DNA from: Candidatus Moanabacter tarae
Lineage (GTDB): Bacteria; Verrucomicrobiota; Verrucomicrobiia; Opitutales; UBA2987
Assembly: GCA_003226295.1 (NCBI GenBank)
Contig: CP029803.1
Coordinates: forward strand, 2,485,001 to 2,549,000
Direction: 5' to 3'
Length of the DNA stretch: 64,000 nt
Part shown: piece by piece, positions 43,858-54,363 of the stretch
Layout: each line of letters opens with the position of its first letter
Numbering within the stretch: the first letter of the stretch is position 1
Made by a program: the position numbers and the translations under genes
The notes under the pieces: model-generated
Told to the model about the DNA's origin: nothing
Databases searched by the model: none
Seen by the model: only the letters and a program-made list of their open reading frames with translations

Positions 43858-45825
43858 CTAACCCGAAAGATTCTTGGATACTCGCTGTACTTTATGACGA
43901 GTAACTATATTCCCGCGAGAGTCTCTGCCTTTGAGCGCAAGTTGCGAAAAGTCAAAGTCGATGATCTTGTTTCGAGCTTTCGATTGCGGGTCCAGGTGGA
44001 GATGGACGATCCCTTCTGATTCACCGCATATTATTTGGTTAAAGAAGAGAATACGAGTGCCTGGATTTCCCTGTGCAAGATCGTAAAGCTTGTCCCTGGT
44101 AACCCCAGAAACACGAAATTTTTTTGCAAAGGTACGACCAGATTTACCGTCTCGATAAATCATGCTGTAGACGACTGGAGCTTCTTTGTTGAATATAGCG
44201 ATGTGGGCAGGGTTTTTCCCTACGAATGACTTTTCGGTAACACGCGATACCTGCATTGTGCCGTCCCTCCTGAAGACAATGATGTCATCCATACGTGAAC
44301 ATTTTTCTATGGCTCGTTCGCGTTTCAGTCCAACACCGGCGAATCCTTCCTGGGCGTTAAGAAAGAGAGTTTCTCCGGCCACCGCTACTTTAGAGGCGAT
44401 AATCCTATCAAACTTTTCAATGGAGGTGCGTCGCTTCTGATTCTCACCGAATTGATTTTTCAATTCCTTAAAGTATCGAACCGTGTATCTAGTCAGGCCC
44501 TTGAGATTTCTTCTGACCTGATCAATATCCCTTTCGAGGGCGTCAATTTGGTCTGTTGCCTTTAGCAAATCGTATTTTGAAATTCTTTTTATGCGGATCT
44601 CGAGAAGTCGGAGAATATCATCTTTTGTTATTTTCCTCTTCAGTGGTTTTTGGTAAGGTGCGAGAGCATCTGAAACCACATTTATTACTGCATCCCAAGT
44701 TATTTTGTTCTCAATTTTCCGGTAGATCTTTTTCGCAATAAAGATCCGTTCAAGTGATAGGGAATGCCATTGCTCGAGGAGTTCATTTAGCCGGATCTCA
44801 AGTTCCTGAGCGAGAAGTTCTTTAGTTTTGAACGCGGAACGCTTAAGAAGGTCGTTGACGGAAAGAAAGCGAGGTTTCATGTTATCGATCACGCAAGTAT
44901 TCGGAGCAATTGATACTTCGCAGTCGGTGAATGCGTAGAGCGCCTGGATTGCCTGGGAGGAATCGGTACCGGGTGGAAGGTGGATTATAATTTCAACTTC
45001 CTCGGCAGTATTGTCTTCAATTTTGTTAATTTTAATCTTCCCCTTTTCGTTAGCCGCAAGAATTGAATCGATCAGGCTCGTGGTGGTTGAGCCGAAAGGT
45101 ATCTCCACGATTGCCAGTCTCCTTCTTGGGAGGATTTCAATTTTCGCCCGGATGCGGACCCGCCCACCTCGCATTCCTCCGTTGTAGTCACTAGAATCGG
45201 CGATTCCCCCGCTTGGAAAATCAGGAAGGATGTTTGTTTTCTTTCTTCGAAGAGCATCGATTGATGCATCGACCAGTTCATTAAAGTTGTGGGGTAGGAT
45301 TTTGGTTGAGAGGCCGACCGCTATACCTTCTGCGCCGTGTGCTAAGAGAAGAGGAAATTTCACTGGGAAGCTGACTGGTTCCCTGTTGCGTCCATCGTAG
45401 GAATTGGCCCAGAGGGTTGTTTTAGAATTAAAAATGACTGCTAAAGCAAATCTAGAGAGACGTGCCTCAATGTAACGGGCAGCTGCAGCAGGATCTCCGG
45501 TAGCAGGATTCCCCCAGTTACCTTGGCAGTCGATGAGAAGATGTTTTTGGCCTAGCTGAATGAGAGCATCCGCGATAGCAGCGTCTCCGTGGGGGTGATA
45601 TTTCATAGTGTTGCCGACAACATTGGCCACTTTATTATAGCGACCATCCTCCATTTCTCGCATGGAATGAAGGATGCGGCGTTGAACTGGTTTCAATCCG
45701 TCCTCTATACTGGGCACGGCCCGTTCGAGAATCACGTAAGAAGCATAATCTAAAAACCAGTCACTATACAAATCGGCGACGTGAGGAACAACGGGAGCCG
45801 GAGCTGGTTTTCTCTTTCGGACCAT
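43858..45825 (-). CDS. parC: DNA topoisomerase IV subunit A
   Basis: A 655-residue type IIA topoisomerase A subunit. VQRRILHSM and KYHPHGD (78-81) are the winged-helix motifs, and Tyr118 in AARYIEARLS is the DNA-linking tyrosine. The C-terminal beta-pinwheel is short, with no GyrA box seen, which together with the partner supports topoisomerase IV over gyrase. It is shorter than the enterobacterial protein (about 750), similar to the form found in Bacteroidota and Verrucomicrobiota. It decatenates sister chromosomes with ParE. It lies 14 bp downstream of parE on the same strand, forming an operon. Confidence 0.88.
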   Translation of the reverse strand: MVRKRKPAPAPVVPHVADLYSDWFLDYASYVILERAVPSIEDGLKPVQRRILHSMREMEDGRYNKVANVVGNTMKYHPHGDAAIADALIQLGQKHLLIDCQGNWGNPATGDPAAAARYIEARLSRFALAVIFNSKTTLWANSYDGRNREPVSFPVKFPLLLAHGAEGIAVGLSTKILPHNFNELVDASIDALRRKKTNILPDFPSGGIADSSDYNGGMRGGRVRIRAKIEILPRRRLAIVEIPFGSTTTSLIDSILAANEKGKIKINKIEDNTAEEVEIIIHLPPGTDSSQAIQALYAFTDCEVSIAPNTCVIDNMKPRFLSVNDLLKRSAFKTKELLAQELEIRLNELLEQWHSLSLERIFIAKKIYRKIENKITWDAVINVVSDALAPYQKPLKRKITKDDILRLLEIRIKRISKYDLLKATDQIDALERDIDQVRRNLKGLTRYTVRYFKELKNQFGENQKRRTSIEKFDRIIASKVAVAGETLFLNAQEGFAGVGLKRERAIEKCSRMDDIIVFRRDGTMQVSRVTEKSFVGKNPAHIAIFNKEAPVVYSMIYRDGKSGRTFAKKFRVSGVTRDKLYDLAQGNPGTRILFFNQIICGESEGIVHLHLDPQSKARNKIIDFDFSQLALKGRDSRGNIVTRHKVQRVSKNLSG

Positions 45826-45839
45826 TAACGCAATCTCGA

Positions 45840-47684
45840 TTAAGCTGAAAGTAGGGCCTGATCTACTTTTAGATTTCTAATGATAAATTGCTGGCGCTCG
45901 GGGGTATTCTTGCCCATGTAGAAACTAAGTGTTTCTTGGATCGACATATGTCTCCCGATGACGACTGGGTCGAGCCGCATCTTATCGCCGATAAAATTCT
46001 TGAACTCATCTGAAGAAATCTCACCAAGGCCCTTAAAACGGGTAATCTCGGGATTCGGGGACAATCGCTTGACCGTTGCGTTTTTCTCTTCCTCGGAGTA
46101 ACAGTAGACTGTTTCCTTCTTGGTTCTTACCCTAAAGAGGGGTGTTTGCAAAATATAGAGATGCCCCTGCTTGACCAATTCGGAAAAGAACTGGAGGAAG
46201 AAAGTGATCAGTAAAAGTCGAATGTGCATCCCATCGACATCAGCGTCGGTAGCGAGAACCACTTGATTGTAACGTAAGTCATCAAGATTTTGTTCGATGT
46301 TGAGCGCATTTTGGAGCAGATTGAATTCTTCATTCTCATAGACCACCTTTCGAGCGAGGCCGTAACAATTTAGGGGTTTGCCCCTCAGGCTGAAAACGGC
46401 CTGAGTTTGGACGTTCCGTGCCTGAGTAATCGAACCACTGGCGGAATTTCCTTCCGTAATAAAGAGAGTAGATTCCAAACGTCTACGGTCTTTGCTGTTG
46501 AGATGGGTTCTACAGTCCCTCAATTTGCGGTTGTGAAGACGTGCCTTACGGGCTCGCTCCCTCGCGATTTTCTGTATACCTTTAAGTTCCTTTCGCTCTT
46601 TCTCACTTTCAAGGATCTTTTGGAGGAGGAGGTTGGCAGTTTCGGGATGACGATGGAGATAGTTGTCGAGTTCTTCCTTAACAAAAGTATTGATATACCC
46701 TCGAATCGAGTCCCCGCCGGGTGCCATCTCGTGTGAACCTAACTTCGTTTTGGTCTGAGATTCAAAGACGGGTTCTTCCACCCTGACGCTCAAAGCAGCG
46801 ATTATGGAAGAACGAATGTCCGATGTATCAAGACTCTTCTTGTAGAATTCCTTCAGGGTTCTCCCAATCGCTTCTCGAAACGCTGCTTGATGGGTGCCCC
46901 CCTGGTTTGTGTTCTGACCATTGACGAAAGAGTAGTACTCCTCTCCGTATTGGCTGCTGTGAGTAAAGGCAATTTCGACATCGATTCCGCGAAGGTGGAT
47001 AATAGGATATAAGGGCTCTTCATTCAGCTTCCCAACCAAAAGGTCGTAAAGTCCATTCTTGGACTTAAAGCGTTTTCCGTTCAATCTCAGCATGAGTCCA
47101 CGATTTAGATAGGCGTAATTTCGAATCATATTTTCTACATATTCCTCCCGAAATTTAAAATCGCCAAATATCTTGGAATCAGGGTTAAAGGATACAGAAG
47201 TGCCGTCACTAGCACTAGTCTGCTGATTTACTCGGTGCTGCCGTGTTACCTTGCCACGGGAAAAGGACAATCGGCGGGTCTTTTTGTTACGAACCGCTGA
47301 AATCTCGAATTCCAAGGAAAGCGCGTTGACCGCCTTTAGCCCAATTCCATTGAGCCCCACCGATTTTTTAAAAGCTTCGGAATTGTACTTCGCGCCGGTG
47401 AAAATCCCCGCTGCGCAGTCCTGTATCTTAGTCAATGGTATTCCTCTTCCGTAGTCCCGAACTGAAACGCTGTTATTTCTTAAAGAGATTTCGATTTCCT
47501 TTCCAAAACCCATCACAAATTCGTCGACTGAATTGTCCACCACCTCTTTCAGCAAAACATAGATACCGTCGTCGGCAGCTGAACCGTCCCCCAGCTTACC
47601 GATATACATCCCCGGTCGCAGGCGGATGTGTTCCTTCCAGTCCAATGTGCGGACGCTTTTTTCAGTATAAGTTTGGTGAGACAT
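45840..47684 (-). CDS. parE: DNA topoisomerase IV subunit B
   Basis: A 614-residue ATPase subunit. The GHKL site shows VVDNSVDE (Asn51), VRDYGRGIP (Asp77) and [14 protein letters not shown] (108-122), with QTKTKLG at 310-316 as the ATP-Lys loop. The TOPRIM part has [11 protein letters not shown] (Glu411) and ATDADVDG (Asp480, Asp482). EGNSA is unusual: gyrase/ParE proteins nearly always have EGDSA, so Asp413 is Asn here while the main metal ligands remain. No long gyrase-type insert is seen. It is the first gene of the parE-parC operon and is divergent from gltB. Confidence 0.9.
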   Translation of the reverse strand: MSHQTYTEKSVRTLDWKEHIRLRPGMYIGKLGDGSAADDGIYVLLKEVVDNSVDEFVMGFGKEIEISLRNNSVSVRDYGRGIPLTKIQDCAAGIFTGAKYNSEAFKKSVGLNGIGLKAVNALSLEFEISAVRNKKTRRLSFSRGKVTRQHRVNQQTSASDGTSVSFNPDSKIFGDFKFREEYVENMIRNYAYLNRGLMLRLNGKRFKSKNGLYDLLVGKLNEEPLYPIIHLRGIDVEIAFTHSSQYGEEYYSFVNGQNTNQGGTHQAAFREAIGRTLKEFYKKSLDTSDIRSSIIAALSVRVEEPVFESQTKTKLGSHEMAPGGDSIRGYINTFVKEELDNYLHRHPETANLLLQKILESEKERKELKGIQKIARERARKARLHNRKLRDCRTHLNSKDRRRLESTLFITEGNSASGSITQARNVQTQAVFSLRGKPLNCYGLARKVVYENEEFNLLQNALNIEQNLDDLRYNQVVLATDADVDGMHIRLLLITFFLQFFSELVKQGHLYILQTPLFRVRTKKETVYCYSEEEKNATVKRLSPNPEITRFKGLGEISSDEFKNFIGDKMRLDPVVIGRHMSIQETLSFYMGKNTPERQQFIIRNLKVDQALLSA

Positions 47685-47833
47685 TTGCTATAATTTTTTC
47701 TCGGTAACTGCCGATTGGGTACTTTCGGGGAAGAAGTTTACATGAACAATTGGAGATACATCCGGATGCATTCCCTGGCAAGAATATATGTAAACAAATG
47801 AGCACTAACGAAAACTTATGATTATTCCTTGAT

Positions 47834-47868
47834 GGTACTGTGGAATAAACTCAACTCGCGAGTGTACC
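47834..47868. repeat. Nested palindromes in the parE-gltB divergent gap
   Basis: GGTAC (47834-47838) and GTACC (47864-47868) frame a perfect 10-bp palindrome ACTCGCGAGT at 47854-47863. It lies about 115 bp before the gltB start and is a candidate operator. No sigma-54 GG-N10-GC pattern with a good -12 box was found in this gap. Confidence 0.35.
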
Positions 47869-47980
47869 TTCGATCTGAATTTCAAAAGGATTGCCCTTCT
47901 CATTTTGTCTTGCTTGAAGGTGGTAAATTGTCAGCCTTTGGATATTCGGGTGGAGGAGGCGATTCTTTCCCCATTTTATC

Positions 47981-50900
47981 ATGATTAGAAAATTCACCAA
48001 TCCGTCTCCCTTGTACAGTTGGGAATACGAACACGATTCTTGCGGGGTGGGGTTTATCGCGAACATTAGGGGTGAGCGGTCTCATACCATTATCGACCGG
48101 GCAGTAGTTGGGTTAAAGAATCTGGCTCACCGGGGTGCGATTGATGCGGATGCGGTGACCGGGGACGGTTCTGGAATACTGACTCAGATTCCTTATGAGC
48201 TCTTTCGCGAGTTTCTGAAATCAAAAGGCAAGCAACTCTTCAGAGAATCAGATTTAGCGATCTGTGTTGTCTTCTTGCCTCGGGATGATGAGTACGCTGA
48301 GGCGCATGGTAGGAAGATTATAAGGGATGCGATTGACGGAGAGGATCTCGCTTTTCTGGCATGGAGGGAAGTTCCTGTAAATCCAACTTGCTTGGGGAAG
48401 ACGGCAGAGATGAGTCGGCCTCTGATTCTTCAAGCGCTCGTAGGCCGCAAGGAGAAGGAGGAAAAAGAGGAAAGTCTGACTGAAACGGAAGAAGCAGAGG
48501 CCTTTGAGAGGAGCTGTTTCTTGGCCATGAAAATGGCTGAGAAGAGGGCGGCCGAAGAGAATTTCGAAGATTTCTACATTGTCAGTTTCTCCAGTCGGAC
48601 GATCACATACAAGGGACTGTTGAGCGCCCCCCAAATACATCGGTTCTTCCTTGACCTAAGATCTCCCCTCTACACTTGCGCCTTTGCTATCTTTCACCAA
48701 CGGTTCGCTACTAATACGATACCTGATTGGACACGGGCTCAACCCTATCGAATGTTGGCTCATAATGGAGAGATCAACACCATTCGCGGGAACCGAAATT
48801 TGATGCGTGCACGTGGCTTTGCCTCCTCCGTTGGGATTTGGGATGATCGGTTTGCCGACCTGCACCCGATAATCCAGCCGGAGATGAGTGATTCGGCAAG
48901 TTTTGACAATGCCCTTCAGCTGATCGCTCTTTCCGGTCGGTCTAGTGTCGAAAGTATATCCATGATGATGCCAGCATCATGGGAGAAAGATAAGGGTTTG
49001 GCGCAAAAAGTTAGGGATTTCTATCATTTCCACTCCACTATGATCGAACCGTGGGACGGACCCTGTGCTATTGTATTCACCGATGGGCGCTTTGTGGGTG
49101 CATCCCTCGATCGCAGCGGATTACGGCCCCTCCGCTATAAGGTCTTCGATGATGGGACTATTGTTATGGCTTCAGAAGCCGGGATAATTCCCGACTGGGG
49201 AGCCAAGGTAGTGACTAATGGCCGACTGGGCCCAAGTAGGATGGTGACGGTAGACCTTAAGGAAAAAAAGCTACTTGAAGATGGCGATCGTCAATCTTAC
49301 CTAGCGAACCTGGCCGATTTTGGCAAATGGTGCAAGAATTCGCTCCATAACCTACACGATCTCTCAAAAGCCCATGCCGAATACGAGGAGATCTCGCTAG
49401 AGCCCGAGACTTTGGAGGAGCTTCAGATAGTATTCGGGTACCACTTGGATGAACGCGAATTGGTCCTGATGCCCATGGCCGAGACTGGGATGGAGCCCCT
49501 CGGCTCAATGGGTGACGATACCCCTCTTGCAGTCCTCTCTCGACGACCACGGCTCATCTATTCCTATTTCAAACAGCTATTTGCTCAGGTAACGAATCCG
49601 GCAATCGATTCCACCAGGGAGCACCTGATGATGTCGTTGAATATGTATTTAGGCGGCCGCTTGGAATTGTTTGAGGTCAAAGAACTCCCGCACGACCGTG
49701 AGTTTCTGGAGTTAGATACCCCAATACTCATGGATCATGAGTATTGGGGTATCTACTCCACAAACTTCCTTCGTGGACGTATTCTAAAGTTGGACGCCGT
49801 CTTCGAAGCCAGCGAAGGAAAGGGCTCTCTTGAAACTGAGATCCAGGTTCTTAGAAAGAGGGCACGAACGGCTGTAGCAATGGAAGGAGTGCGTGTTATT
49901 GTCGTTTCCGATCGTAAGGTGAACGAAAACAAGGCACCGATCCCAATGTTGTTGGCAGTTGGGGCCGTTCATCAAGAATTGGTTCGAACTGGACAGCGGC
50001 TAAAAGCCGATATTGTTGCTGAGACGGGAGAGGTGCGGGATGTTCATCAGGTTGCCTGCCTTGTAGGATTTGGGGCCAATGCTGTTCATCCTTATCTGGC
50101 GCTAGATGTAGTCCGGACTCTGATTTCCCGCCAAGAGACTGGGGGAGTCAAAATTGAAGAGGGGTTGGGAAACTATCGTAACGCCCTTAACAAAGGTCTT
50201 CTCAAGATCATGTCCAAAATGGGGATCGGAACTCTTTTTAGCTATCAGGGGGCGCAAATTTTCGAGGCAATTGGTTTGGACAAGAAGTTGGTCGAGGACT
50301 GTTTTTATGGGACCCCATCTCCAATAGGAGGGATTTCCTATGAAGAGATTGCCGAGGAGGTCCTGGTTAGGCATGGGAATGCATACGCCAGAGGAATAGA
50401 GCCAGTAGCTGTCGAATCGGACGGTTATTTCAAAGCAAAGCGCAACGGAGGTGAATTCCACAACTTGAATCCGAAGGTTGTTTCGGGGATGAATAAATTC
50501 CTCCGGAAGAGCGGCTTTGAAGGTTTTGAAATCTTCAAAACAGCGAGCGATGAGCATGTTCCTGTGGCTCCAAGAGATCTACTGAAGTTAAGATTCCCTA
50601 ACGAGGAGATCTTGTTGGGTAATGTGGAGTCAGTTGAGGAAATTCGTCGACGTTTTACTACAGCTGGCATGTCTTTAGGAGCCCTTTCTCCGGAGGCACA
50701 TGAATGTCTTGCTATAGCGATGAACAGTATCGGGGGAAAGTCGAATTGCGGAGAAGGTGGCGAAGATCCAAAGCGGTTTTCCCCTTTGGAGACTGGCGAG
50801 AATGCGAATAGCGCAATTAAACAGGTGGCTAGCGGGCGGTTTGGAGTCACGGCAGAGTACCTAGCGAATGCCAAGGAAATAGAAATCAAAATTGCCCAAG

Positions 50901-52561
50901 GTGCAAAACCTGGAGAAGGAGGTCAGATTCCGGGTCACAAAGTCTCTGAAGTAATAGCACGCCTCCGTTATAGCGTTCCAGGGGTTCCCCTTATTTCTCC
51001 CCCACCGCATCACGACATCTATTCAATCGAGGATCTTGCCCAGCTAATTTTTGATCTCAAGGAAGTTAACCCGCGGGCAAAGGTGTGTGTTAAGTTGGTT
51101 TCTAGTTCCGGGGTTGGCACGATAGCGGTAGGGGTAACGAAAGCATACGCTGACATTATTCTTGTTTCAGGACATGAAGGAGGGACTGGCGCTTCGCCTT
51201 TATCATCAATTAAAAACGCTGGATCAGCTTGGGAGATTGGGATTTCGGAGGTCCACCAGATTCTCATGATGAATGGCCTTCGTAATCGAGTGATTCTGAG
51301 GACCGATGGAGGGATGCGGACGGGGCGTGATATTGTAATCGCGGCGATACTTGGAGCTGAGGAATACAATTTCGGAACCGCGGCCTTGATTGCTGCTGGT
51401 TGCGCTATGTTTCGCGTCTGTCACCTCAATACTTGTCCTGTGGGAGTGGCCACCCAGGAGGAAAAGCTTAGGGAGAAATTTCGGGGAAAAGCTGAAAATG
51501 TTGTTAGGTTTTTTAATGCGGTGGCGGAAGATGTTCGCCGATATCTGGCAAAATTGGGGTATTCGAGGCTTGAGGATATTATTGGGAGAACTGATCTCGT
51601 TGAGCAGGTTGAAGATCCTGAGAATCCAAAAACTAAGAAAATTGATCTTTCACCAATACTGTTCAACCCGGATTTATCAGGGGATTTTCCGAGGGTTAAT
51701 ACGCGCAGTCGTAATGACAGCCCAGGCCATGAGGGGTCCCTCGATCATCAGCTCTTACAGGATGCAAGGAGTGCTATCCTACAGAAAAGTAGCCGTTATG
51801 TCGGCACTTACACGATTAACAACACACACCGTGACGTTGGTACGCGCTTATCAGGGGAAATTGCCTACATGTATGGTAACCGAGGATTAAAGCCGGGATC
51901 GCTAGATCTTACTTTTCGAGGAAGCGCAGGACAAAGTTTTGGTGCTTTTCTTGTTCCCGGCGTTCACTTGCGGTTGATGGGTGAGGCTAATGACTACGTA
52001 GGCAAGGGTATGCATGGTGGCCAAATTGTAGTTCGGCCAAGCGAGGAGGAGACATTCACGTGGCACGAGAACTTCATTTTGGGGAACACCTGTATCTACG
52101 GAGCGACGGGCGGGTTTCTTTTTGCTGCTGGGAGCACGGGTCAACGATTCGCAGTCCGAAACTCCGGAGCTACTGCGGTTGTCGAAGGTGTCGGCGATCA
52201 CGGGTGCGAGTACATGACTCGGGGTACAGTTGTGGTGTTGGGCCCGACGGGGAGGAACTTCGGTGCTGGAATGAGCGGTGGGCTGGCTTTTGTCTACGAT
52301 TCCGATCTAACTTTTAAGGACCGAGTCAATCTGGAAATGGTGAGGATTGAAGGAATGCAGTTCGATGAGGAGGCCGAGGAATTGCGCAAACTCATTGATC
52401 TCTATGCTAATTTGACGGGAAGTCCCTATGCTCGTAAGGTTCTTAAAGATTGGGAAGGGGCCATCCTAAGGTTTCGAAAAGTGATACCGAATGCTCTTTC
52501 AACAGACACCGTTTACCCTCAGTACCAATTCGATATTCACGCACAAGCTTTAGCTGTATAG
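47981..52561 (+). CDS. gltB: Glutamate synthase large subunit
   Basis: A 1526-residue GOGAT alpha chain, converting 2-oxoglutarate plus glutamine to two glutamates. An N-terminal class-II amidotransferase domain follows a short propeptide-like 20 residues, with Cys21 in EHDSCGVGF. The central FMN-binding barrel and the cluster Cys residues in VCHLNTCPVG are present. The C-terminal beta-helix domain contains repeated G-G-x-I/V segments (GGQIVVRP, GATGGFLFAAG, GMSGGLAFV). No gltD small subunit flanks it in this window; either it lies elsewhere or the electron donor is ferredoxin. Its neighbour downstream is an NtrC-type activator. The ATG at 47981 is well placed. Confidence 0.95.
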   Translation: MIRKFTNPSPLYSWEYEHDSCGVGFIANIRGERSHTIIDRAVVGLKNLAHRGAIDADAVTGDGSGILTQIPYELFREFLKSKGKQLFRESDLAICVVFLPRDDEYAEAHGRKIIRDAIDGEDLAFLAWREVPVNPTCLGKTAEMSRPLILQALVGRKEKEEKEESLTETEEAEAFERSCFLAMKMAEKRAAEENFEDFYIVSFSSRTITYKGLLSAPQIHRFFLDLRSPLYTCAFAIFHQRFATNTIPDWTRAQPYRMLAHNGEINTIRGNRNLMRARGFASSVGIWDDRFADLHPIIQPEMSDSASFDNALQLIALSGRSSVESISMMMPASWEKDKGLAQKVRDFYHFHSTMIEPWDGPCAIVFTDGRFVGASLDRSGLRPLRYKVFDDGTIVMASEAGIIPDWGAKVVTNGRLGPSRMVTVDLKEKKLLEDGDRQSYLANLADFGKWCKNSLHNLHDLSKAHAEYEEISLEPETLEELQIVFGYHLDERELVLMPMAETGMEPLGSMGDDTPLAVLSRRPRLIYSYFKQLFAQVTNPAIDSTREHLMMSLNMYLGGRLELFEVKELPHDREFLELDTPILMDHEYWGIYSTNFLRGRILKLDAVFEASEGKGSLETEIQVLRKRARTAVAMEGVRVIVVSDRKVNENKAPIPMLLAVGAVHQELVRTGQRLKADIVAETGEVRDVHQVACLVGFGANAVHPYLALDVVRTLISRQETGGVKIEEGLGNYRNALNKGLLKIMSKMGIGTLFSYQGAQIFEAIGLDKKLVEDCFYGTPSPIGGISYEEIAEEVLVRHGNAYARGIEPVAVESDGYFKAKRNGGEFHNLNPKVVSGMNKFLRKSGFEGFEIFKTASDEHVPVAPRDLLKLRFPNEEILLGNVESVEEIRRRFTTAGMSLGALSPEAHECLAIAMNSIGGKSNCGEGGEDPKRFSPLETGENANSAIKQVASGRFGVTAEYLANAKEIEIKIAQGAKPGEGGQIPGHKVSEVIARLRYSVPGVPLISPPPHHDIYSIEDLAQLIFDLKEVNPRAKVCVKLVSSSGVGTIAVGVTKAYADIILVSGHEGGTGASPLSSIKNAGSAWEIGISEVHQILMMNGLRNRVILRTDGGMRTGRDIVIAAILGAEEYNFGTAALIAAGCAMFRVCHLNTCPVGVATQEEKLREKFRGKAENVVRFFNAVAEDVRRYLAKLGYSRLEDIIGRTDLVEQVEDPENPKTKKIDLSPILFNPDLSGDFPRVNTRSRNDSPGHEGSLDHQLLQDARSAILQKSSRYVGTYTINNTHRDVGTRLSGEIAYMYGNRGLKPGSLDLTFRGSAGQSFGAFLVPGVHLRLMGEANDYVGKGMHGGQIVVRPSEEETFTWHENFILGNTCIYGATGGFLFAAGSTGQRFAVRNSGATAVVEGVGDHGCEYMTRGTVVVLGPTGRNFGAGMSGGLAFVYDSDLTFKDRVNLEMVRIEGMQFDEEAEELRKLIDLYANLTGSPYARKVLKDWEGAILRFRKVIPNALSTDTVYPQYQFDIHAQALAV

Positions 52562-52592
52562 CTTTAAAATCCAACTGGGCTTGGAAGGATTA

Positions 52593-52613
52593 AAGTCGTT
52601 TCTCGCTCGACTT
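52593..52613 (+). terminator. Weak stem after gltB
   Basis: AAGTCG and CGACTT pair around a 9-nt loop, 32 bp after the gltB stop, without a T run. Possible terminator or attenuator between gltB and the activator gene. Confidence 0.25.
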
Positions 52614-52688
52614 GCTTAAGCCTTTGGAGATTTGGTCTGCTAGGACTCTTTTGACAGGTTCCAAACAATTCACAAGACTGCGCGACTA

Positions 52689-54275
52689 ATGAAGGAGGAG
52701 AATAGAGAGACTCGCGTCCTTATAATCGATGACGATGCCGAGATTAGGTACTCGATTAATCGGGTGCTTTCCAGAGGCGGATACTCGGTTTCGCTGGCAG
52801 GTAGTGGAGATGAAGGTCTGAAGAAGGCCGAAAACGAAAATCCCGATGTTGTCTTTCTTGATAATCGAATGGAAGGAATGTCGGGAATTGAAACCCTTCA
52901 GCGCCTTCTCGATTTGAATCCTAACTTTGTTGTTTTGATCATGACCGCTTACGGCACCCCCCAGACTTCAATCGAAGCAATGAAATTCGGGGCCTACGAT
53001 TACCTTCTGAAACCCTTTGATTCGGAAAAGTTGCTGGGACTTACGGCACGGGCTTATCAAGCCCGTTGCAATCTTGAAAAATCAGCTGGCGAGCAGTACT
53101 CACTGATCGATTCGGATGACTACAAGGACAGTATAGTAGGAAACTCAGATGCGATGCAGGCCGTCTATAAGACGATTGGGCAGGTTGCAGCGAGTGATGT
53201 TACTGTCCTAATATCCGGAGAAAGTGGGACTGGGAAGGAACTTGTGGCGAAGTGTATTTGTAACCATAGTCTCCGTGGGGAAAAGTCCTATGTAGCAGTC
53301 AATTGTGCTGCTTTGCCGGACAATCTCATTGAGAGCGAGCTTTTTGGGCATGAAAGAGGATCCTTCACTGGTGCTACGGCGCAAAAAATCGGGAAATTCG
53401 AACTTTGCGATGGCGGAACAATCTTTCTTGATGAAGTTGGCGATATGTCGCCCCTAACTCAAACGAAGCTCTTACGTGTTCTTCAGGAGGGAGAGTTTCA
53501 GAGAGTTGGAGGCAACGAGACAATAAGGGTAGATGTAAGAGTAATCGCAGCTACGAACCGGGATCTCGAAGAGATGGTTGTTCATAGTAAGTTTCGGGAG
53601 GATCTTTACTATCGTCTTAACGTTGTTCGCATTCGCTTGCCAGCCTTGCGAGCAAGAACTGAGGATATTCCTGCTCTTATCGATTTTATCCTACGCAGGG
53701 TTTCTAATAAAGGTCAGACAAGAGTGAGGGCCTTCTCGGAGGAATCGCTATCAATGATGATGAAGTATGACTGGCCGGGAAACGTTAGGGAATTAGAGAA
53801 CGTCGTGCAGCACTGCACCGTCATTGCACAAGGAGAGATTATCCTCCCTGATGACTTGCCGGATCAGATTCTTCCTGACGGGGCAAGTAAAAATTCGGAG
53901 ATTAGCGGCCAGGGTTCTGAATCAGGACCGCCCTTGGATAGAGAGCAGCATGGAGTATTATCAGCTGGGTCGGAGTTAGACAATGCGAGCTCCTTGCTGT
54001 CAGAGATGGTAGAAATTGATCGTAACTCTTCTCGATCAATGTTCGAGAGTGTAGAAGAAATCAGTTTAGATTCGGAGTCAGACGCTGCTTATGATCGGGT
54101 ATTTGCTGAACTTCGCCGTCAATCGGACCAATCTATTCTACGTACTCTTGAGATCGAAATGATCCATCGGGCACTCAAAGAAACTGGTGGGAATCACGTA
54201 AAAGCATCAGCTCTTCTCGGCATAACACGGGCTACTTTGAGAAAGAGGATAGAACAATACTCCATCCGTTACTAG
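52689..54275 (+). CDS. NtrC-family sigma-54-dependent response regulator
   Basis: A 528-residue activator. The receiver domain (about 8-120) has Asp14-16, phospho-acceptor Asp58, Thr86 and Lys108. The AAA+ domain (about 148-385) has Walker A GESGTGKE (177-184), the sigma-54-contacting loop GSFTGA (224-229, Ser in place of the usual Ala) and Walker [11 protein letters not shown] long, acidic, serine-rich linker (about 395-470) joins it to a C-terminal Fis-type helix-turn-helix ([19 protein letters not shown]). It is probably phosphorylated by the soluble GAF kinase at 57156-58859 and likely drives the sigma-54 promoter of glnA. Its place beside gltB supports nitrogen control; another stress signal remains possible. 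Confidence 0.9.
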   Translation: MKEENRETRVLIIDDDAEIRYSINRVLSRGGYSVSLAGSGDEGLKKAENENPDVVFLDNRMEGMSGIETLQRLLDLNPNFVVLIMTAYGTPQTSIEAMKFGAYDYLLKPFDSEKLLGLTARAYQARCNLEKSAGEQYSLIDSDDYKDSIVGNSDAMQAVYKTIGQVAASDVTVLISGESGTGKELVAKCICNHSLRGEKSYVAVNCAALPDNLIESELFGHERGSFTGATAQKIGKFELCDGGTIFLDEVGDMSPLTQTKLLRVLQEGEFQRVGGNETIRVDVRVIAATNRDLEEMVVHSKFREDLYYRLNVVRIRLPALRARTEDIPALIDFILRRVSNKGQTRVRAFSEESLSMMMKYDWPGNVRELENVVQHCTVIAQGEIILPDDLPDQILPDGASKNSEISGQGSESGPPLDREQHGVLSAGSELDNASSLLSEMVEIDRNSSRSMFESVEEISLDSESDAAYDRVFAELRRQSDQSILRTLEIEMIHRALKETGGNHVKASALLGITRATLRKRIEQYSIRY

Positions 54276-54363
54276 GAATCCATTGGGAATGTTAAGTGTT
54301 GTGAAGAAACCTGAGATCTTACAGATTTCCAGTTTCTCGCGATCGCATTAACCGAAAAGCTTA

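Noticed and set aside
47708-47980. Sigma-54 promoter before gltB
   Set aside because: GG-N10-GC spacing occurs only once (GGTAAATTGTCAGC), without a TTGC -12 box, so the match is too weak.
50102-50889. Long minus-strand open frames inside gltB
   Set aside because: They lie wholly within the well-supported gltB gene and show no motif.
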